64,000 nucleotides of DNA from Bacteroidetes bacterium GWB2_32_14 (GCA_001768235.1 MENK01000028.1:1-64000); one strand, 5' to 3'; counted from the stretch's first letter, positions 18,597 to 29,158 are shown. Made by a program: numbers and translations. The notes: generated by a model not told the origin, from the letters alone.

Positions 18597-18935
18597 ATGA
18601 AAACAATAAAATACACCGATGCCGAAGCGCGTCAGAATCCACATGGTATTGATGCCAGAAATCTTTACGATGGGGAACATGCCATCGTAACACATATTCT
18701 GTTAAACCCCGGGGAACAATTAAAAAAACATGTTACTCCTGTAGATGCCATTTTTTATGTTTTGGAAGGTACTGGAATTGTTGAAATTGGTGATGAACAG
18801 CTTGAAGTTACAAAAGATACTTTAATTGATAGTCCTGCAAAAATCCCACATTGCTGGTACAATAAAAGCAACAACATATTGAGAGTATTAGTAACAAAAG
18901 TTCCAAGACCTCAGGGCCAAACAAAATTGCTGTAA
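18597..18935 (+). CDS. cupin domain protein (first of two)
   Basis: Small single-domain beta-barrel of 112 residues. Cupin features are LLNPGEQLKKHVTP, the FYVLEGTGIVEIGDE turn and a second motif IPHCWYN. Only one histidine stands in motif 1, so a metal site, if any, is reduced. The start is the ATG at 18597 (MKTIKYTDAE). A longer frame from 18510 would read through the inverted-repeat element. It is related to the second cupin 370 bases downstream. The substrate is unknown. Its position in the NO-stress cluster suggests a stress-linked role. Confidence 0.82.
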   Translation: MKTIKYTDAEARQNPHGIDARNLYDGEHAIVTHILLNPGEQLKKHVTPVDAIFYVLEGTGIVEIGDEQLEVTKDTLIDSPAKIPHCWYNKSNNILRVLVTKVPRPQGQTKLL

Positions 18936-18960
18936 GTTTGTTTTTTAAAAAACACTTTAA

Positions 18961-19299
18961 ATGGGAAAAAGAATTGAAAGGGAAAAACGGGTAGTAAAAT
19001 TAATGATTCAAAAATATTGCTCTAATTTTCATAATTCTGAAATATTGTGTGCAGAATGTGCTGATTTATTGAATTATTCAGTAAAGCATTTGCTTGCATG
19101 TCCTTTTGCCGAAAATAAACCAGCATGTTCAGCATGTACAATTCATTGCTACAGTAAAAGTTACAAAAACAGAATCAGGCAGGTAATGCGTTTCTCCGGG
19201 CCTAAAATGATTTTTGAGCATCCTAAAGATACTATTTACTATTTTTTTGATAAACTGAGATATCGTGTTAATTCTGTTCCAAAAAACGAAATAATTTAA
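18961..19299 (+). CDS. nitrous oxide-stimulated promoter family protein (YgbA_NO)
   Basis: Small Cys-rich protein of 112 residues, matching the YgbA_NO family named after the NO-induced E. coli ygbA. It shows the RIEREKRVVKLMIQKYC start, LCAECADLLNYSVKHL, CPFAENKPACSACTIHCY and RQVMRFSGPKMIFEHP, a conserved C-terminal block. The five or more paired cysteines suggest metal or Fe-S binding. The biochemical function is not established, but members are found in NO regulons, in keeping with hcp upstream. The next gene starts 1 base after its stop codon. Confidence 0.85.
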   Translation: MGKRIEREKRVVKLMIQKYCSNFHNSEILCAECADLLNYSVKHLLACPFAENKPACSACTIHCYSKSYKNRIRQVMRFSGPKMIFEHPKDTIYYFFDKLRYRVNSVPKNEII

Positions 19300-19300
19300 A

Positions 19301-19606
19301 ATGAAAATTCAAAACCTGAAGAATTCACCAAGAGTACCTTTTAACCTGGAAGGATATATTTTACATTCTGAGAAACCTGTAGAACTTGTACATTTGCTTT
19401 TGAAACCCGGAGATGCACTGGAAAAACATAAAAACCCATTTGATGTTATCTTTTTTGTAATTGAGGGAAGTGGAATACTGGCCATCAATGGAGATAATCT
19501 CAACATTCATTCTAACGATGTAATAAAAGTAACTTCAGATAAATTGCGTGCCTGGGAAAATAATTCCACCCAGGATTTAAAGCTATTAGTTATTAAACTT
19601 ATCTGA
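19301..19606 (+). CDS. cupin domain protein (second of two)
   Basis: Single cupin fold of 101 residues: LLKPGDALEKHKNPFDVIFFVIEGSGILAINGDN. It parallels the first cupin line for line (PGxxLxKHxxPxDxIFxVxEGxGI) but is diverged elsewhere and lacks the IPH of motif 2. It starts directly after the YgbA_NO stop codon, so the two are translationally close. The flanking pair of related cupins around ygbA suggests an old duplication. The ligand is unknown. Confidence 0.8.
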   Translation: MKIQNLKNSPRVPFNLEGYILHSEKPVELVHLLLKPGDALEKHKNPFDVIFFVIEGSGILAINGDNLNIHSNDVIKVTSDKLRAWENNSTQDLKLLVIKLI

Positions 19607-19666
19607 TTCGATTTTGACAAGAAAGAACAAACTGCTATCTTTCTAAAAAAATTAAACGTTCAAATC

Positions 19667-20584
19667 ATGTTCAAAACAATATCTGGAATATTAGTATTAT
19701 TAATACTTACAGGATTATTCGCCTGCAAACCGAACAAGAAAGAATTTAATCAGGATGATTATATTAAATCTGTTCAGGAGTGGAAACAAAAAAGATTGGA
19801 AAATCTGAAATCTGAAAATGGCTGGTTAAACCTTGTGGGATTGTATTGGTTAAAAGATGGGCAAAACCCTTTTGGAAGTAACGATGCAAATAATATTATT
19901 TTCCCTGAAAAAGCACCTGGATTTATTGGTACAATAATTCTTTATAAAGGTTATCTTAGTGTTTCCATAAACGATGATGTTGAAGTTTTTATCAATGATT
20001 CTCTATTAAAAGAACACGATATTTATACAGATAACGACAATAACACAACCCGGTTTAAAATGGGTTCATTTAGATGGCATATTATAAAACGTGGCGACAG
20101 GTATGGTATTCGTTTACGCGATTTAGAAAGTCCCCTGATTAATCAAATTACCGAAATCCCATCGTTCCCGGTTGATTTAAACTGGAGAATTGAAGCATCT
20201 TTTGAACGATTCGAACAACCCAAAGATATTGCTATCCCAAATGTTTTAGGTGATACCAATTATGAAAAATGTTATGGAGTAATTAAATTTAAAGTGGGAG
20301 AAACCGGGTATTCCTTAATGCCAACAGGAGATGGAATAAACGAAGATTTCTTTGTGATTTTTGCTGATGAAACAAGCGCGGAAGAAACATATGGCGCCGG
20401 AAGGTTTTTATCGGTTGAAAAACCTGATGAAAATGGCAAAATGTATATTGATTTTAATAAAGCTACAAACCCTCCCTGTGCTTTTACCGAATTTGCAACC
20501 TGCCCTTTACCCCCGAAAGAAAATATATTAAAAGTGAAAATACTTGCAGGAGAGAAAGTGGGAGAACATATAGGCAAACATTAA
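19667..20584 (+). CDS. DUF1684 family lipoprotein
   Basis: Predicted lipoprotein with signal LLILTGLFAC (lipidated Cys20). The body is the DUF1684 domain: NGWLNLVGLYWLKDGQNPFGS, RDLESP, YGAGRFL, then the conserved DFNKATNPPCAFTEFATCPLPP with ENILKVKILAGEK at the end. The 305 residues are usual. The function of the family is unknown. It is the last plus-strand gene before a convergent minus-strand block and ends in a shared terminator. Confidence 0.88.
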   Translation: MFKTISGILVLLILTGLFACKPNKKEFNQDDYIKSVQEWKQKRLENLKSENGWLNLVGLYWLKDGQNPFGSNDANNIIFPEKAPGFIGTIILYKGYLSVSINDDVEVFINDSLLKEHDIYTDNDNNTTRFKMGSFRWHIIKRGDRYGIRLRDLESPLINQITEIPSFPVDLNWRIEASFERFEQPKDIAIPNVLGDTNYEKCYGVIKFKVGETGYSLMPTGDGINEDFFVIFADETSAEETYGAGRFLSVEKPDENGKMYIDFNKATNPPCAFTEFATCPLPPKENILKVKILAGEKVGEHIGKH

Positions 20585-20589
20585 ACAGA

Positions 20590-20612
20590 AAAGGCAGATA
20601 AATGCTGCCTTT
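20590..20612. terminator. shared terminator, convergent genes
   Basis: AAAGGCAG and CTGCCTTT form an 8-bp stem with a 7-base loop. It reaches into the stop codon of the minus-strand saccharopine dehydrogenase gene and follows the DUF1684 gene by a few bases. Confidence 0.65.
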
Positions 20613-21735
20613 ATTCTTTAATGAGTTTATACTCTACGCCTCTTTCTTTCAGGTAATCAAGTATAAATTTGAAATTCTTTTCGTCAACACCAATATATTC
20701 AGGTGGGCATATTCCTTTTTGTTTTATCATCCCTTTGGCGAATAAATTGGCTATTGCAGTGCATGTATAACCTGTAGTTCTTGCCATTGATGTTGTATCT
20801 GTTTCCTTATCGTATTTGTCAAATAAATCGTAAGTATATTTTATTTCTTCACCTTTTTCGTCTCCCTTAATAATAACGCGCATCATTGTAAAATCTTCTT
20901 CATCTTTTTTAAGTTCCCAAACAGGGAAAAGAAGTTTTGCTGTCACATCTATTGGCCGGATAAGATACCCGTCAACAAGAATTTCTTTATCAGAGAAGAA
21001 CCCTGTTTCCTTTAATACTTTAATATACTCTATCGTTCCAGGATAACGGAGAGTTTTTTCTATCATGTTTGGAATCTTAATCGTTTTAAGCATTGTTCTT
21101 AATCCATCCGAGTTCCATGCTTCGAGCGACCCTATTGGTTCAAAATGCTTCAGCTCTGCTTCAGAAAGCGCTTCACGTTCAACCAATTCGCCATGTAAAA
21201 TATATCGGGCATAACCAATATATTCTTCCAAAACATCTATTGGCGAAAAAACAGCCTTGTATTCATAGGGCCACTCCCGTTTAAATGGCAATCCCCCACC
21301 ATAACATTTGTAGCTGTTAACCTTCATGTTTGCATTATGATAACCAAGAATAATATTACCCATTCCGGGAGATACGCCAGCATCAATAATAGCAGTCACA
21401 TTTTGTTTTTTTGCTAACTCATCCAATTCAAAAGGATCTTGCCTGAAAAATGAAATATCAATAATATCTTTGCCTGCTAAAATTGCTTGTTTTACACATT
21501 CATAACCCATATAACCAGGGAGGGAACCAATAATAAGATCAACGTTTTTTACAACGTCCTGAAATTCTTCCTTGTCGGAAAGATCTGCAATTATTGTTTT
21601 TATTTGGGGATATTTTTGAAGTTTTTCGAGGTTAGAAGGATTTATATCGATTGATGTTACATCGAAAGATTTTGCAAGGTCTATGGCAATGGCTTTACCA
21701 ACAAGTCCTGCTCCTAAAACTGCAATTTTTTTCAT
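20611..21735 (-). CDS. saccharopine dehydrogenase family oxidoreductase
   Basis: NAD(P)-dependent oxidoreductase with an N-terminal Rossmann motif VLGAGLVGKAIAIDLA. ADLSDKEEF, GSLPGYMGYECV, and DAGVSPGMGNIILGY in the middle are conserved in saccharopine reductase and lysine 6-dehydrogenase-type enzymes. The C-terminal half includes YTCTAIANLFAKGMIKQKGICPPEYIG, the usual end of the substrate domain. The 374 residues fit the lysine 6-dehydrogenase-like class better than full saccharopine dehydrogenase. The substrate is uncertain; lysine, saccharopine or carboxynorspermidine are possible. Confidence 0.8.
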   Translation of the reverse strand: MKKIAVLGAGLVGKAIAIDLAKSFDVTSIDINPSNLEKLQKYPQIKTIIADLSDKEEFQDVVKNVDLIIGSLPGYMGYECVKQAILAGKDIIDISFFRQDPFELDELAKKQNVTAIIDAGVSPGMGNIILGYHNANMKVNSYKCYGGGLPFKREWPYEYKAVFSPIDVLEEYIGYARYILHGELVEREALSEAELKHFEPIGSLEAWNSDGLRTMLKTIKIPNMIEKTLRYPGTIEYIKVLKETGFFSDKEILVDGYLIRPIDVTAKLLFPVWELKKDEEDFTMMRVIIKGDEKGEEIKYTYDLFDKYDKETDTTSMARTTGYTCTAIANLFAKGMIKQKGICPPEYIGVDEKNFKFILDYLKERGVEYKLIKE

Positions 21736-21791
21736 ATAAAAATGATTTGTAATTTATAATTTCAATATCTCGTATTCCGCAGAATAAATAC

Positions 21792-22403
21792 TTATTTATT
21801 TTTCTTCCTGCGATTTATTTCATCCCGGATACGTGATGCTCTTTCGTATTCTTCATTTCTTACCGCTTCTTCGAGCAGATGCTCAAGCACATCGGTTTCT
21901 GTATTTTTAAACTCATCACTTATTGGAGTAGCTTGGGTTTTTTCAGGTTTTGTTTTTTCGGATGTTTTAAAATAATCTTTATCATCACTTACAATATCAA
22001 TAACGATTCCGGATTTACTCAAAATTTCTTCAGTAGTATAAATAGGGCACTTAAATCGTAAAGCCAAAGCTATTGCATCAGAAGTACGGGCATCAATTGA
22101 AATGTCTTTACCTCCATTGTTACAAATAAGTTGTGAATAAAAAACACCCTCTTCCAACCTGTAAATATTTACCTCTGTTAAAGCAATACCAAACGACATA
22201 GCAAAATTTAAGAATAAATCATGTGTCAATGGCCTGGGTGGTTTTAACCCCTCGAGTTGTATAGCTATTGCCTGGGCTTCAAATCCTCCAATGATGATTG
22301 GTATTCGTCGTTCCCCGTGTTCTTCAGTTAAAACAAGAGCATAAGCCCCGGTTTGGGTCTGACTATATGAAATTCCTAATACGTTTAATTTTATCTTGAT
22401 CAT
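21792..22403 (-). CDS. bifunctional nuclease family protein (DUF151 plus UVR)
   Basis: The N-terminal DUF151 domain (about residues 1-130) shows LNVLGISYSQTQTGAYALVL, RRIPIIIGGFEAQAIAI and DARTSDAIALALRFKCPIY, all family hallmarks. A linker rich in Lys, Thr and Pro leads to a C-terminal UVR motif (LLEEAVRNEEYERASRIRDEI), a UvrB/UvrC-interaction helix pair. The DUF151 plus UVR arrangement is common in Bacteroidota. DUF151 proteins have reported nuclease activity. The start was placed at the ATG at 22403 rather than a TTG at 22421. Confidence 0.87.
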   Translation of the reverse strand: MIKIKLNVLGISYSQTQTGAYALVLTEEHGERRIPIIIGGFEAQAIAIQLEGLKPPRPLTHDLFLNFAMSFGIALTEVNIYRLEEGVFYSQLICNNGGKDISIDARTSDAIALALRFKCPIYTTEEILSKSGIVIDIVSDDKDYFKTSEKTKPEKTQATPISDEFKNTETDVLEHLLEEAVRNEEYERASRIRDEINRRKKNK

Positions 22404-22624
22404 ATTTTTTTCGAAAACCAAATTTATACAAATGTAACCAAATCAATTATTAATTTTATGATTTATTAATCAAAAAAGTATCGTTCACACACATCCTTTT
22501 ATAATGATAATTACAATATAATTTATGAAGATGTTTGCTTTGAATTAAACATAAAATCGGTCGCCTGGGTTTTATAAAATAAAAAGATTATATTTATCTT
22601 AGCATTATAAATATTTACAATGAG

Positions 22625-23191
22625 ATGCAAAAAGTAAAAAACAACTTCATAGAATCCCTCGAAATTTTAAATCAATTTATTTCCGACGAAAATAATTTTA
22701 TAACTATTGAGTCTGCCGGTAAACTAATGGTTGAATCAATCGAATCCGGGGGAAAGATCATTTCCTGTGGTAACGGGGGTTCAATGGCTGATGCAATGCA
22801 TTTTGCCGAAGAATTAACCGGAAGGTTTCGGGACAACCGCAAAGCTATTGCAGCGATTTCAATTTCAGATCCAACGCATATTTCATGTACTGCAAACGAC
22901 TTTGGTTATGATTTTGTTTTTTCGAGATACATAGAAGCTATTGGCTCCAAAGCTGATATTTTACTTGCAATTAGTACCAGTGGGAATTCAAAAAATGTAA
23001 TTCTTGCTGCTGAAGCCGCTCATAAAAAAGGGATGAAAGTAATAGCCCTTACAGGAAAAGATGGTGGAAAACTGGCACCATTATGCGATATTGAAATCAG
23101 GGCACCTTTTTCAAAATACGCCGACAGGGTTCAGGAAATACATATTAAAATCATTCATTCTTTAATTGATTATATTGAAAATAATATTTAA
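22625..23191 (+). CDS. gmhA: phosphoheptose isomerase (sedoheptulose 7-phosphate isomerase)
   Basis: Converts sedoheptulose 7-phosphate to D-glycero-manno-heptose 7-phosphate for the LPS inner core. A SIS-domain protein of 188 residues with [49 protein letters not shown] and [17 protein letters not shown], and the conserved [15 protein letters not shown] end. All are classic GmhA features. It pairs functionally with kdsD and lptB earlier in the window. The next gene starts 14 bases later. Confidence 0.93.
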   Translation: MQKVKNNFIESLEILNQFISDENNFITIESAGKLMVESIESGGKIISCGNGGSMADAMHFAEELTGRFRDNRKAIAAISISDPTHISCTANDFGYDFVFSRYIEAIGSKADILLAISTSGNSKNVILAAEAAHKKGMKVIALTGKDGGKLAPLCDIEIRAPFSKYADRVQEIHIKIIHSLIDYIENNI

Positions 23192-23205
23192 AATTTCTTT
23201 TCAAA

Positions 23206-24744
23206 ATGTTAGTAAAAACCTTTGGAAGTGCTGTTCATGGTATTAATGCAACAACAATTACCATTGAAGTTAGTGTTTCGCAGGGAGTAAATTTTTATCT
23301 TGTAGGGTTACCCGACAGTGCAGTAAAAGAAAGCCAACAAAGAATTGATTCTGCATTAAGAACCCATGGATATAAAATCCCGGGTAAAAAAATTGTTATC
23401 AACATGGCTCCGGCTGATATTCGAAAAGAAGGATCTGCTTATGATCTTCCACTGGCTATAGGTGTTTTAGCTGCATCGGAACTTATGAAATACGGCACGT
23501 TAGGCGATTATCTGATAATGGGAGAACTTTCACTTGACGGGAGTGTGCAAAAAATTAAAGGAATTTTACCTATTGCCATTCAGGCAAGAAAAGAAGGATT
23601 TAAAGGATTTATCCTGCCCAGGGCAAATGCCCGCGAAGCAGCTGTAGTTAATAACTTAGATATTTATGGTGTGGAAAATATTAAAGAAGTTATTGATTTT
23701 TTTAATGGTGAGCATGAATTAGAAAAAACTATAATCGATACCCGTGAAGAGTTTCTTGCAAATGTAAATAACTACGATATTGATTTTGCAGATGTTCGTG
23801 GCCAGGAAAATGTTAAACGGGCACTGGAAATTGCTGCTGCAGGAGGGCATAATATTATCATGATTGGCCCGCCGGGAGCAGGAAAAACAATGCTTTCAAA
23901 ACGATTGCCTACTATTATTCCTCCTTTAACATTGCATGAAGCGTTAGAAACAACTAAAATACACTCTGTAGCAGGGAAAATTGATACCGAAACATCGCTG
24001 ATGACAAAACGGCCTTTCAGGTCGCCCCATCACACAATTTCCGATGTGGCACTGGTTGGAGGAGGGGGATTCCCTCAACCCGGAGAAATTTCATTAGCCC
24101 ATAATGGAGTATTGTTCTTAGATGAACTACCCGAATTTCAACGCTCCGTTTTGGAAGTTATGCGTCAACCTCTCGAAGACAGGGTTATCACTATTAGTCG
24201 TGCAAAATTTACTGTCGAATACCCCGCGAGTTTTATGCTGGTAGCTTCAATGAACCCATGCCCCTGTGGGTACTATAATCATCCCGAAAAAGAATGTGTA
24301 TGCGCACCCGGGAGTATTCAACGCTATTTGAATAAAATTTCCGGGCCATTATTAGATAGAATCGATATACATGTTGAAGTTGTTCCTGTTTCGTACGATA
24401 AGCTTTCGGAAATAAAACCTGCCGAAAGTAGCTCTCATATTCGTGAAAGGGTAATTTTTGCCCGCGAAATACAATCGAAACGATTTGAAAATGCCGAAAA
24501 TATATATTGTAACGCACAGATGTCGTCGAAACAAATAAGAGAATACTGTACCATCGACTCTGCCGGACAATTACTACTCAAAAAAGCAATGGAGAAACTG
24601 GGCCTGTCAGCTCGTGCTTACGATCGAATCTTAAAAGTTTCCAGAACAATTGCCGACCTGGAAAATAAAGAAAACATTCAGGCTTATCATTTGGCGGAAG
24701 CAATTCAATACCGAAGCCTTGACAGAAGCGGATGGGGAAATTAA
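23206..24744 (+). CDS. YifB family Mg chelatase-like AAA ATPase (ComM-like)
   Basis: ComM-class helicase, known in naturally competent bacteria to promote branch migration during recombination of incoming DNA. The N-terminal Lon-protease-like domain (residues 1-180, [13 protein letters not shown]) is followed by a AAA+ Mg-chelatase ATPase: Walker [43 protein letters not shown] with the Walker B, and zinc-like [17 protein letters not shown]-terminal Mg-chelatase-like helical lid ends it. The 512 residues match YifB. The actual competence role here is not shown. Confidence 0.92.
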   Translation: MLVKTFGSAVHGINATTITIEVSVSQGVNFYLVGLPDSAVKESQQRIDSALRTHGYKIPGKKIVINMAPADIRKEGSAYDLPLAIGVLAASELMKYGTLGDYLIMGELSLDGSVQKIKGILPIAIQARKEGFKGFILPRANAREAAVVNNLDIYGVENIKEVIDFFNGEHELEKTIIDTREEFLANVNNYDIDFADVRGQENVKRALEIAAAGGHNIIMIGPPGAGKTMLSKRLPTIIPPLTLHEALETTKIHSVAGKIDTETSLMTKRPFRSPHHTISDVALVGGGGFPQPGEISLAHNGVLFLDELPEFQRSVLEVMRQPLEDRVITISRAKFTVEYPASFMLVASMNPCPCGYYNHPEKECVCAPGSIQRYLNKISGPLLDRIDIHVEVVPVSYDKLSEIKPAESSSHIRERVIFAREIQSKRFENAENIYCNAQMSSKQIREYCTIDSAGQLLLKKAMEKLGLSARAYDRILKVSRTIADLENKENIQAYHLAEAIQYRSLDRSGWGN

Positions 24745-25013
24745 AAGCATCAAAATTACTTTGCAACCTTCAGAATACATTTTAAAAACTTCTTCACCTG
24801 TAGCAAATGTAAATAACATTTCCGTTATTTTTTTAAAAAAGTTGATTCATAGAACAATTAATTAAAAAATGTGTTGTACAACAGAATTTATTAACCTAAT
24901 TTTGATTTCAATATGTAAAAAGCAACATATATGCATAGGCGTTTTTGTAACATCTGAGCTTTTCTGGTTAGAAAGATTGTGATTAATAATAATAACTAAT
25001 TAAATTTAAAAAA

Positions 25014-27293
25014 ATGGAAGGTATTTTTTGGTTTATTCCTTTTGCATCAGTTTTAGCACTGGTTTTCGCATGGTTCTTCTTTAAGAACATGATGAAAAAC
25101 TCCGAGGGAACAGATAAAATGAAACAAATTGCACAATACGTAAGAGAAGGTGCAATGGCTTATTTAAAGAGGCAATATAAAGTTGTAGGATTAGTATTTA
25201 TTATACTTTTCTTTATACTTTTAGCACTTGCTTATTTCGGAGTACAAAATCCTTTTGTTCCTGTAGCCTTTTTAACAGGAGGTATTTTTTCTGGATTATG
25301 CGGTTATCTTGGAATGAAAACTGCAACCTATGCTTCTGCAAGAACGGCTCAAGGAGCGTCAATATCTTTAAATAAAGGTTTAAAAATTGCATTTAGAAGC
25401 GGTGCTGTTATGGGATTGGTGGTAGTTGGTTTTGGATTACTAGATATCAGCATATGGTGGTTGATTCTTAATAAACTGGTTTATACAGCCGAGCATATGC
25501 AAAGCGGATTACATTTTCTTGGCTTAACATTTGTACATCCCGGAACAACAGATCATACCAAACTCGTTGAAATTACTGCCACTATGCTTACCTTTGGTAT
25601 GGGTGCATCAACTCAGGCTTTATTTGCACGTGTAGGCGGGGGAATATTCACGAAAGCTGCTGATGTAGGGGCCGATTTAGTTGGAAAAGTTGAAGCAGGT
25701 ATTCCTGAAGACGACCCTCGAAACCCCGCTACTATTGCTGATAATGTAGGTGATAATGTAGGTGATGTTGCAGGTATGGGAGCCGACCTTTACGAATCTT
25801 ATGCAGGTTCAATATTAGCTACCGCCGCACTTGGCGCCGCACTTCCTCTGGTTGCAGGGTTCGATCCTGTAAAAGCTGTTATTGCTCCTATGATTGTTGC
25901 TGCTATTGGTATTGTATTGTCAATTATTGGAATATTTATGGTTCGCACAAAAGAAACAGCAACCCAGAAAAATCTTCTGAATGCTTTACTTTTAGGTACA
26001 GGTGGCAGCTCTGCACTAATATTAATTGGAGTTGCCGTATTGGCTTATTTTGAATGGATAACATGGGGTATTTTCGGATCGGTTGTATCAGGATTGGTTG
26101 CCGGTGTAATTATTGGCCAGGGTACCGAATATTTTACATCAGATGAATACGAACCTACAAAAAGTATTGCAAGACAAACACAACAGGGCCCTGCTACTAC
26201 TATTATTGAAGGTATAGCAGTTGGAATGTATTCAACATGGATTCCAGTGGTTACGATTGTTGCTGGTATTATTGCAGCATATGGTTTTGCCGGAGGATTC
26301 TCTAACTTTTCCATGGGTGTTTATGGCATTGGTTTTGCCGCAGTTGGCATGTTATCTACTTTAGGTATTACTTTAGCTACTGACGCATTTGGCCCAATCG
26401 CCGACAATGCCGGGGGAAATGCTGAAATGTCGGAATTACCAAAAGAAGTTCGCGAACGTACTGATGCACTTGATATGCTTGGAAATACAACTGCTGCAAC
26501 AGGTAAGGGATTTGCCATAGGTTCCGCGGCTTTAACTGCAATGGCTTTGTTAGCCGCTTACATGGAAGAAATTAAATTATGGTTAGGTAAAATTGCAGGC
26601 GAAGGGTTTAAACAGGTTGGGGATGTTTTATTTTACAATGAGAATCTCCCAATTGTTGAAACAGGGCAAAGAGCAATAAAAATTGCATCAATAACTATTA
26701 AAGATCTTATTGATGTTTATGATTTATCAATATTTAACCCTATGCTTTTGGGTGGATTATTTCTTGGTTCAATGATGGCATTTGTTTTTAGTGCTATGAC
26801 AATGAAGGCTGTAGGCCGTGCAGCTGGTGCTATGGTTGATGAAGTTCGTCGTCAATTCAAAGATATACCAGGAATTTTAGAAGGAAAAGCTACTCCCGAA
26901 TATGCAAAATGTGTTGAAATATCAACCCGTGGAGCACAAAGAGAAATGCTTGTTCCTGCTTTAATGGCTATTGCAGTTCCAATTCTTGCAGGTATTTTCC
27001 TTGGAGTCGCCGGAGTTGTTGGATTATTAGCCGGAGGTTTAGTTTCAGGATTTACTTTAGCCAGCATGTTAAATAATGCTGGTGGTGCATGGGATAATGC
27101 AAAAAAATATATTGAAAAAGGGCATTATGGAGGTAAAAAAAGCGATGCTCATAAAGCAGGTGTCGTTGGGGATACCGTTGGGGATCCTTTTAAAGATACT
27201 TCCGGCCCGTCATTAAATATTTTAATTAAACTTATGGCTATGGTTTCTGTAGTTATGGCAGGTTTAACTGTTACCTTTGGTATTTTTGCTTAA
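25014..27293 (+). CDS. hppA: membrane-bound cation-translocating pyrophosphatase
   Basis: Integral pump that couples pyrophosphate hydrolysis to Na+ or H+ export. The sequence has 15-16 transmembrane helices and the PPi-binding loops [22 protein letters not shown] and [22 protein letters not shown], then [14 protein letters not shown] and [19 protein letters not shown]. The motif NTTAATGKG carries Ala where K+-independent pumps carry Lys, so it should be of the K+-dependent group, many of which pump Na+. Ion choice cannot be settled by eye. The 759 residues are slightly long because of a loop of about 40 residues (around 525-560). A strong terminator follows. Confidence 0.95.
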   Translation: MEGIFWFIPFASVLALVFAWFFFKNMMKNSEGTDKMKQIAQYVREGAMAYLKRQYKVVGLVFIILFFILLALAYFGVQNPFVPVAFLTGGIFSGLCGYLGMKTATYASARTAQGASISLNKGLKIAFRSGAVMGLVVVGFGLLDISIWWLILNKLVYTAEHMQSGLHFLGLTFVHPGTTDHTKLVEITATMLTFGMGASTQALFARVGGGIFTKAADVGADLVGKVEAGIPEDDPRNPATIADNVGDNVGDVAGMGADLYESYAGSILATAALGAALPLVAGFDPVKAVIAPMIVAAIGIVLSIIGIFMVRTKETATQKNLLNALLLGTGGSSALILIGVAVLAYFEWITWGIFGSVVSGLVAGVIIGQGTEYFTSDEYEPTKSIARQTQQGPATTIIEGIAVGMYSTWIPVVTIVAGIIAAYGFAGGFSNFSMGVYGIGFAAVGMLSTLGITLATDAFGPIADNAGGNAEMSELPKEVRERTDALDMLGNTTAATGKGFAIGSAALTAMALLAAYMEEIKLWLGKIAGEGFKQVGDVLFYNENLPIVETGQRAIKIASITIKDLIDVYDLSIFNPMLLGGLFLGSMMAFVFSAMTMKAVGRAAGAMVDEVRRQFKDIPGILEGKATPEYAKCVEISTRGAQREMLVPALMAIAVPILAGIFLGVAGVVGLLAGGLVSGFTLASMLNNAGGAWDNAKKYIEKGHYGGKKSDAHKAGVVGDTVGDPFKDTSGPSLNILIKLMAMVSVVMAGLTVTFGIFA

Positions 27294-27317
27294 TAAAAAT
27301 ATTACTCAATTTAAAAA

Positions 27318-27346
27318 GAGTTGGTAAAAAACACCAACTCTTTTTT
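27318..27346 (+). terminator. terminator of hppA
   Basis: GAGTTGGT and ACCAACTC form an 8-bp stem with a 7-base A-rich loop, flanked by A run and T run of five to six bases each. Confidence 0.88.
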
Positions 27347-27421
27347 ATTGAAATAAATTTCACAGTTACATCTATTCTTGTTAAATTTATAGATTGATTT
27401 ACAAATTTTATACTTACAACT

Positions 27422-27664
27422 ATGGGTAAAGGAGATAAAAAAACCAAGAGAGGTAAAATCGTAATTGGTTCATATGGCGTCCGACGCCCCAGGAAAAAGA
27501 AAACTATATCAGCTGCAAAGCCAAAAGCTAAAGTTGAAACAAAAGTCAAATCCGACACAAAGCCAAAAACAGAAGCTAAAGTAAAAACTGCAACAAAACC
27601 AAAAGCAGAAGTTAAAGAAACTCCTAAAGCAAAAAAAACTACCAAAAAGAAGGTTGACGAATAG
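27422..27664 (+). CDS. 30S ribosomal protein THX
   Basis: Small basic protein of 80 residues. The first 28 residues, MGKGDKKTKRGKIVIGSYG then VRRPRKKK, match the THX (bS31-like) proteins of Bacteroidota, which bind in the head of the 30S subunit. The rest is a low-complexity tail of alternating Lys, Ala, Thr, Glu and Pro, probably disordered. Such tails vary among relatives. The stop codon lies inside a hairpin shared with the convergent TPR gene. Confidence 0.88.
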   Translation: MGKGDKKTKRGKIVIGSYGVRRPRKKKTISAAKPKAKVETKVKSDTKPKTEAKVKTATKPKAEVKETPKAKKTTKKKVDE

Positions 27665-27676
27665 TCAACCTTCTTT
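27646..27676. terminator. bidirectional terminator overlapping two stop codons
   Basis: AAAGAAGGTTGAC and GTCAACCTTCTTT form a perfect 13-bp stem with loop GAATA. The hairpin includes the end of the THX frame and its right arm reaches the stop of the minus-strand TPR gene. A and T runs flank it, so it can act in both directions. Confidence 0.9.
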
Positions 27677-28988
27677 ATTTTGCACTCTCAAAAAAAAGTT
27701 CCTCTGTTAAAATCTGTATTCTTTGTTTTGCAATTTCCTGGTATTGACTATTTATTGCATTATTCCCCGATACACCAAGTGAGTCTGTTCGTATTTCTTT
27801 GAGCATTGTTAAGTAACCATCGTAATAATTCATTGCAAGTTTTTTATTAGATAAATAATTATCATACAACTGAGCCATTTTAAATGATAACAAAGGTTCT
27901 GCCTGATACTTATAAGCAAGTTTAAGATATTCAAGAGATTTCTGATAGTTCTCGCGTAGCAATTCAATATTAGCTAATTCGGAAAAAACAGAAGCCATTT
28001 CCCCGGGAGGAGAGGAAAGTAAATTTTCTGTCAGCAGCAGAAACCGTATTCCCTCAGAGTGTTCACCTGACCTGCCAAGAGCGGATCCTAAATAAAAAGT
28101 TATTTCTGTATCCTTATCATCTTTATCAAAAGCAATCTTTAATGCATGAATTGCATTAGTAAAGTCTTTGTTTTCAAAATAGGCCAATCCCTGGTACTTA
28201 AAATTAAAAAGCAAAGAATCCCCATTTGAAATGAGTTCATTAAACCCATCAATGGAAAGGCCGAATTCACGATTTAAGTAATATGAATATGCCAGAACTC
28301 TTTTTAAGGAAACATCTTGTGAGTAAATTTCCAATCCTTTTTTACAAATAGAAATAGCATTTGTAAAAAGCCTTTCAGAATTTAAAATATTTGCCAATAC
28401 TCCATACGTACTTTGATCGTATGGATTTAACTCCAAAGCCTTACCATAGTATAATATTGCTGGTGTTTTTATATTTATTTGATTAAAACAATAGGCTATA
28501 AGTTTATAATTATAAAAGTTCCCGGGATCAAGTATAATTGCTTTTTGGTAATAATGAATGGCTGATCCATACTCTCTCTTTTTCCTGAAAATATTAGCCA
28601 ATTTTGTAATTGGAATAATATTTAACGTATCTAAAAGATATTGATCGTAATAAATATTTATTGCATCTTCATCCTTTCCAAGAATCTCATAAATATCAGC
28701 TAAAGCATTCTGATACGAGGGATTAAGTGTATCTAATTGATTGGCTTTTAAGTATGCTTTTTCGGCATTAAAAAAATTATATTTCGACTGATACGCCGTA
28801 CCCAAATAATAATATAAATCACTCGATGTCGAATCTATCCCGATAAAGTGTTTAGCAGCGATAATTGCTGAATCATATTGAGCAGTTCGAATTTTATATT
28901 CAATATCTTCAACCGGATCGATGTTTTGTGAAAATATTCGACACGATAATGCTAACACGAGTATAACTACAATTGTTTTTTTCATCAT
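27675..28988 (-). CDS. exported tetratricopeptide repeat protein
   Basis: Signal peptide (residues 1-20, IVVILVLALSCRIFSQN) followed by about ten TPR units across residues 30-430. Typical motifs are AYQSKYNFFNAEKAYLKANQLDTLNP and AIHYYQKAIILDPGNFYNYKLIAY. It is probably periplasmic and mediates protein-protein contact. The partner is unknown. The 437 residues have no enzymatic domain. The start codon is followed by a second Met, so the exact start is uncertain by one residue. Confidence 0.85.
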   Translation of the reverse strand: MMKKTIVVILVLALSCRIFSQNIDPVEDIEYKIRTAQYDSAIIAAKHFIGIDSTSSDLYYYLGTAYQSKYNFFNAEKAYLKANQLDTLNPSYQNALADIYEILGKDEDAINIYYDQYLLDTLNIIPITKLANIFRKKREYGSAIHYYQKAIILDPGNFYNYKLIAYCFNQINIKTPAILYYGKALELNPYDQSTYGVLANILNSERLFTNAISICKKGLEIYSQDVSLKRVLAYSYYLNREFGLSIDGFNELISNGDSLLFNFKYQGLAYFENKDFTNAIHALKIAFDKDDKDTEITFYLGSALGRSGEHSEGIRFLLLTENLLSSPPGEMASVFSELANIELLRENYQKSLEYLKLAYKYQAEPLLSFKMAQLYDNYLSNKKLAMNYYDGYLTMLKEIRTDSLGVSGNNAINSQYQEIAKQRIQILTEELFFESAK

Positions 28989-29158
28989 TTCAAAAGCTAA
29001 TAATCAATATTAATATGTGGTTTTTAAATATAAAAAAAATCTTAAAATTACAACAGGGTAGTTTTAATACAAAAACAAGTTTTTGTATTTTTATTTTTTT
29101 TGATACATATCTGATAAAATAATTCTAAATTTATTGCATACAAATTTATTTGCAAGCT

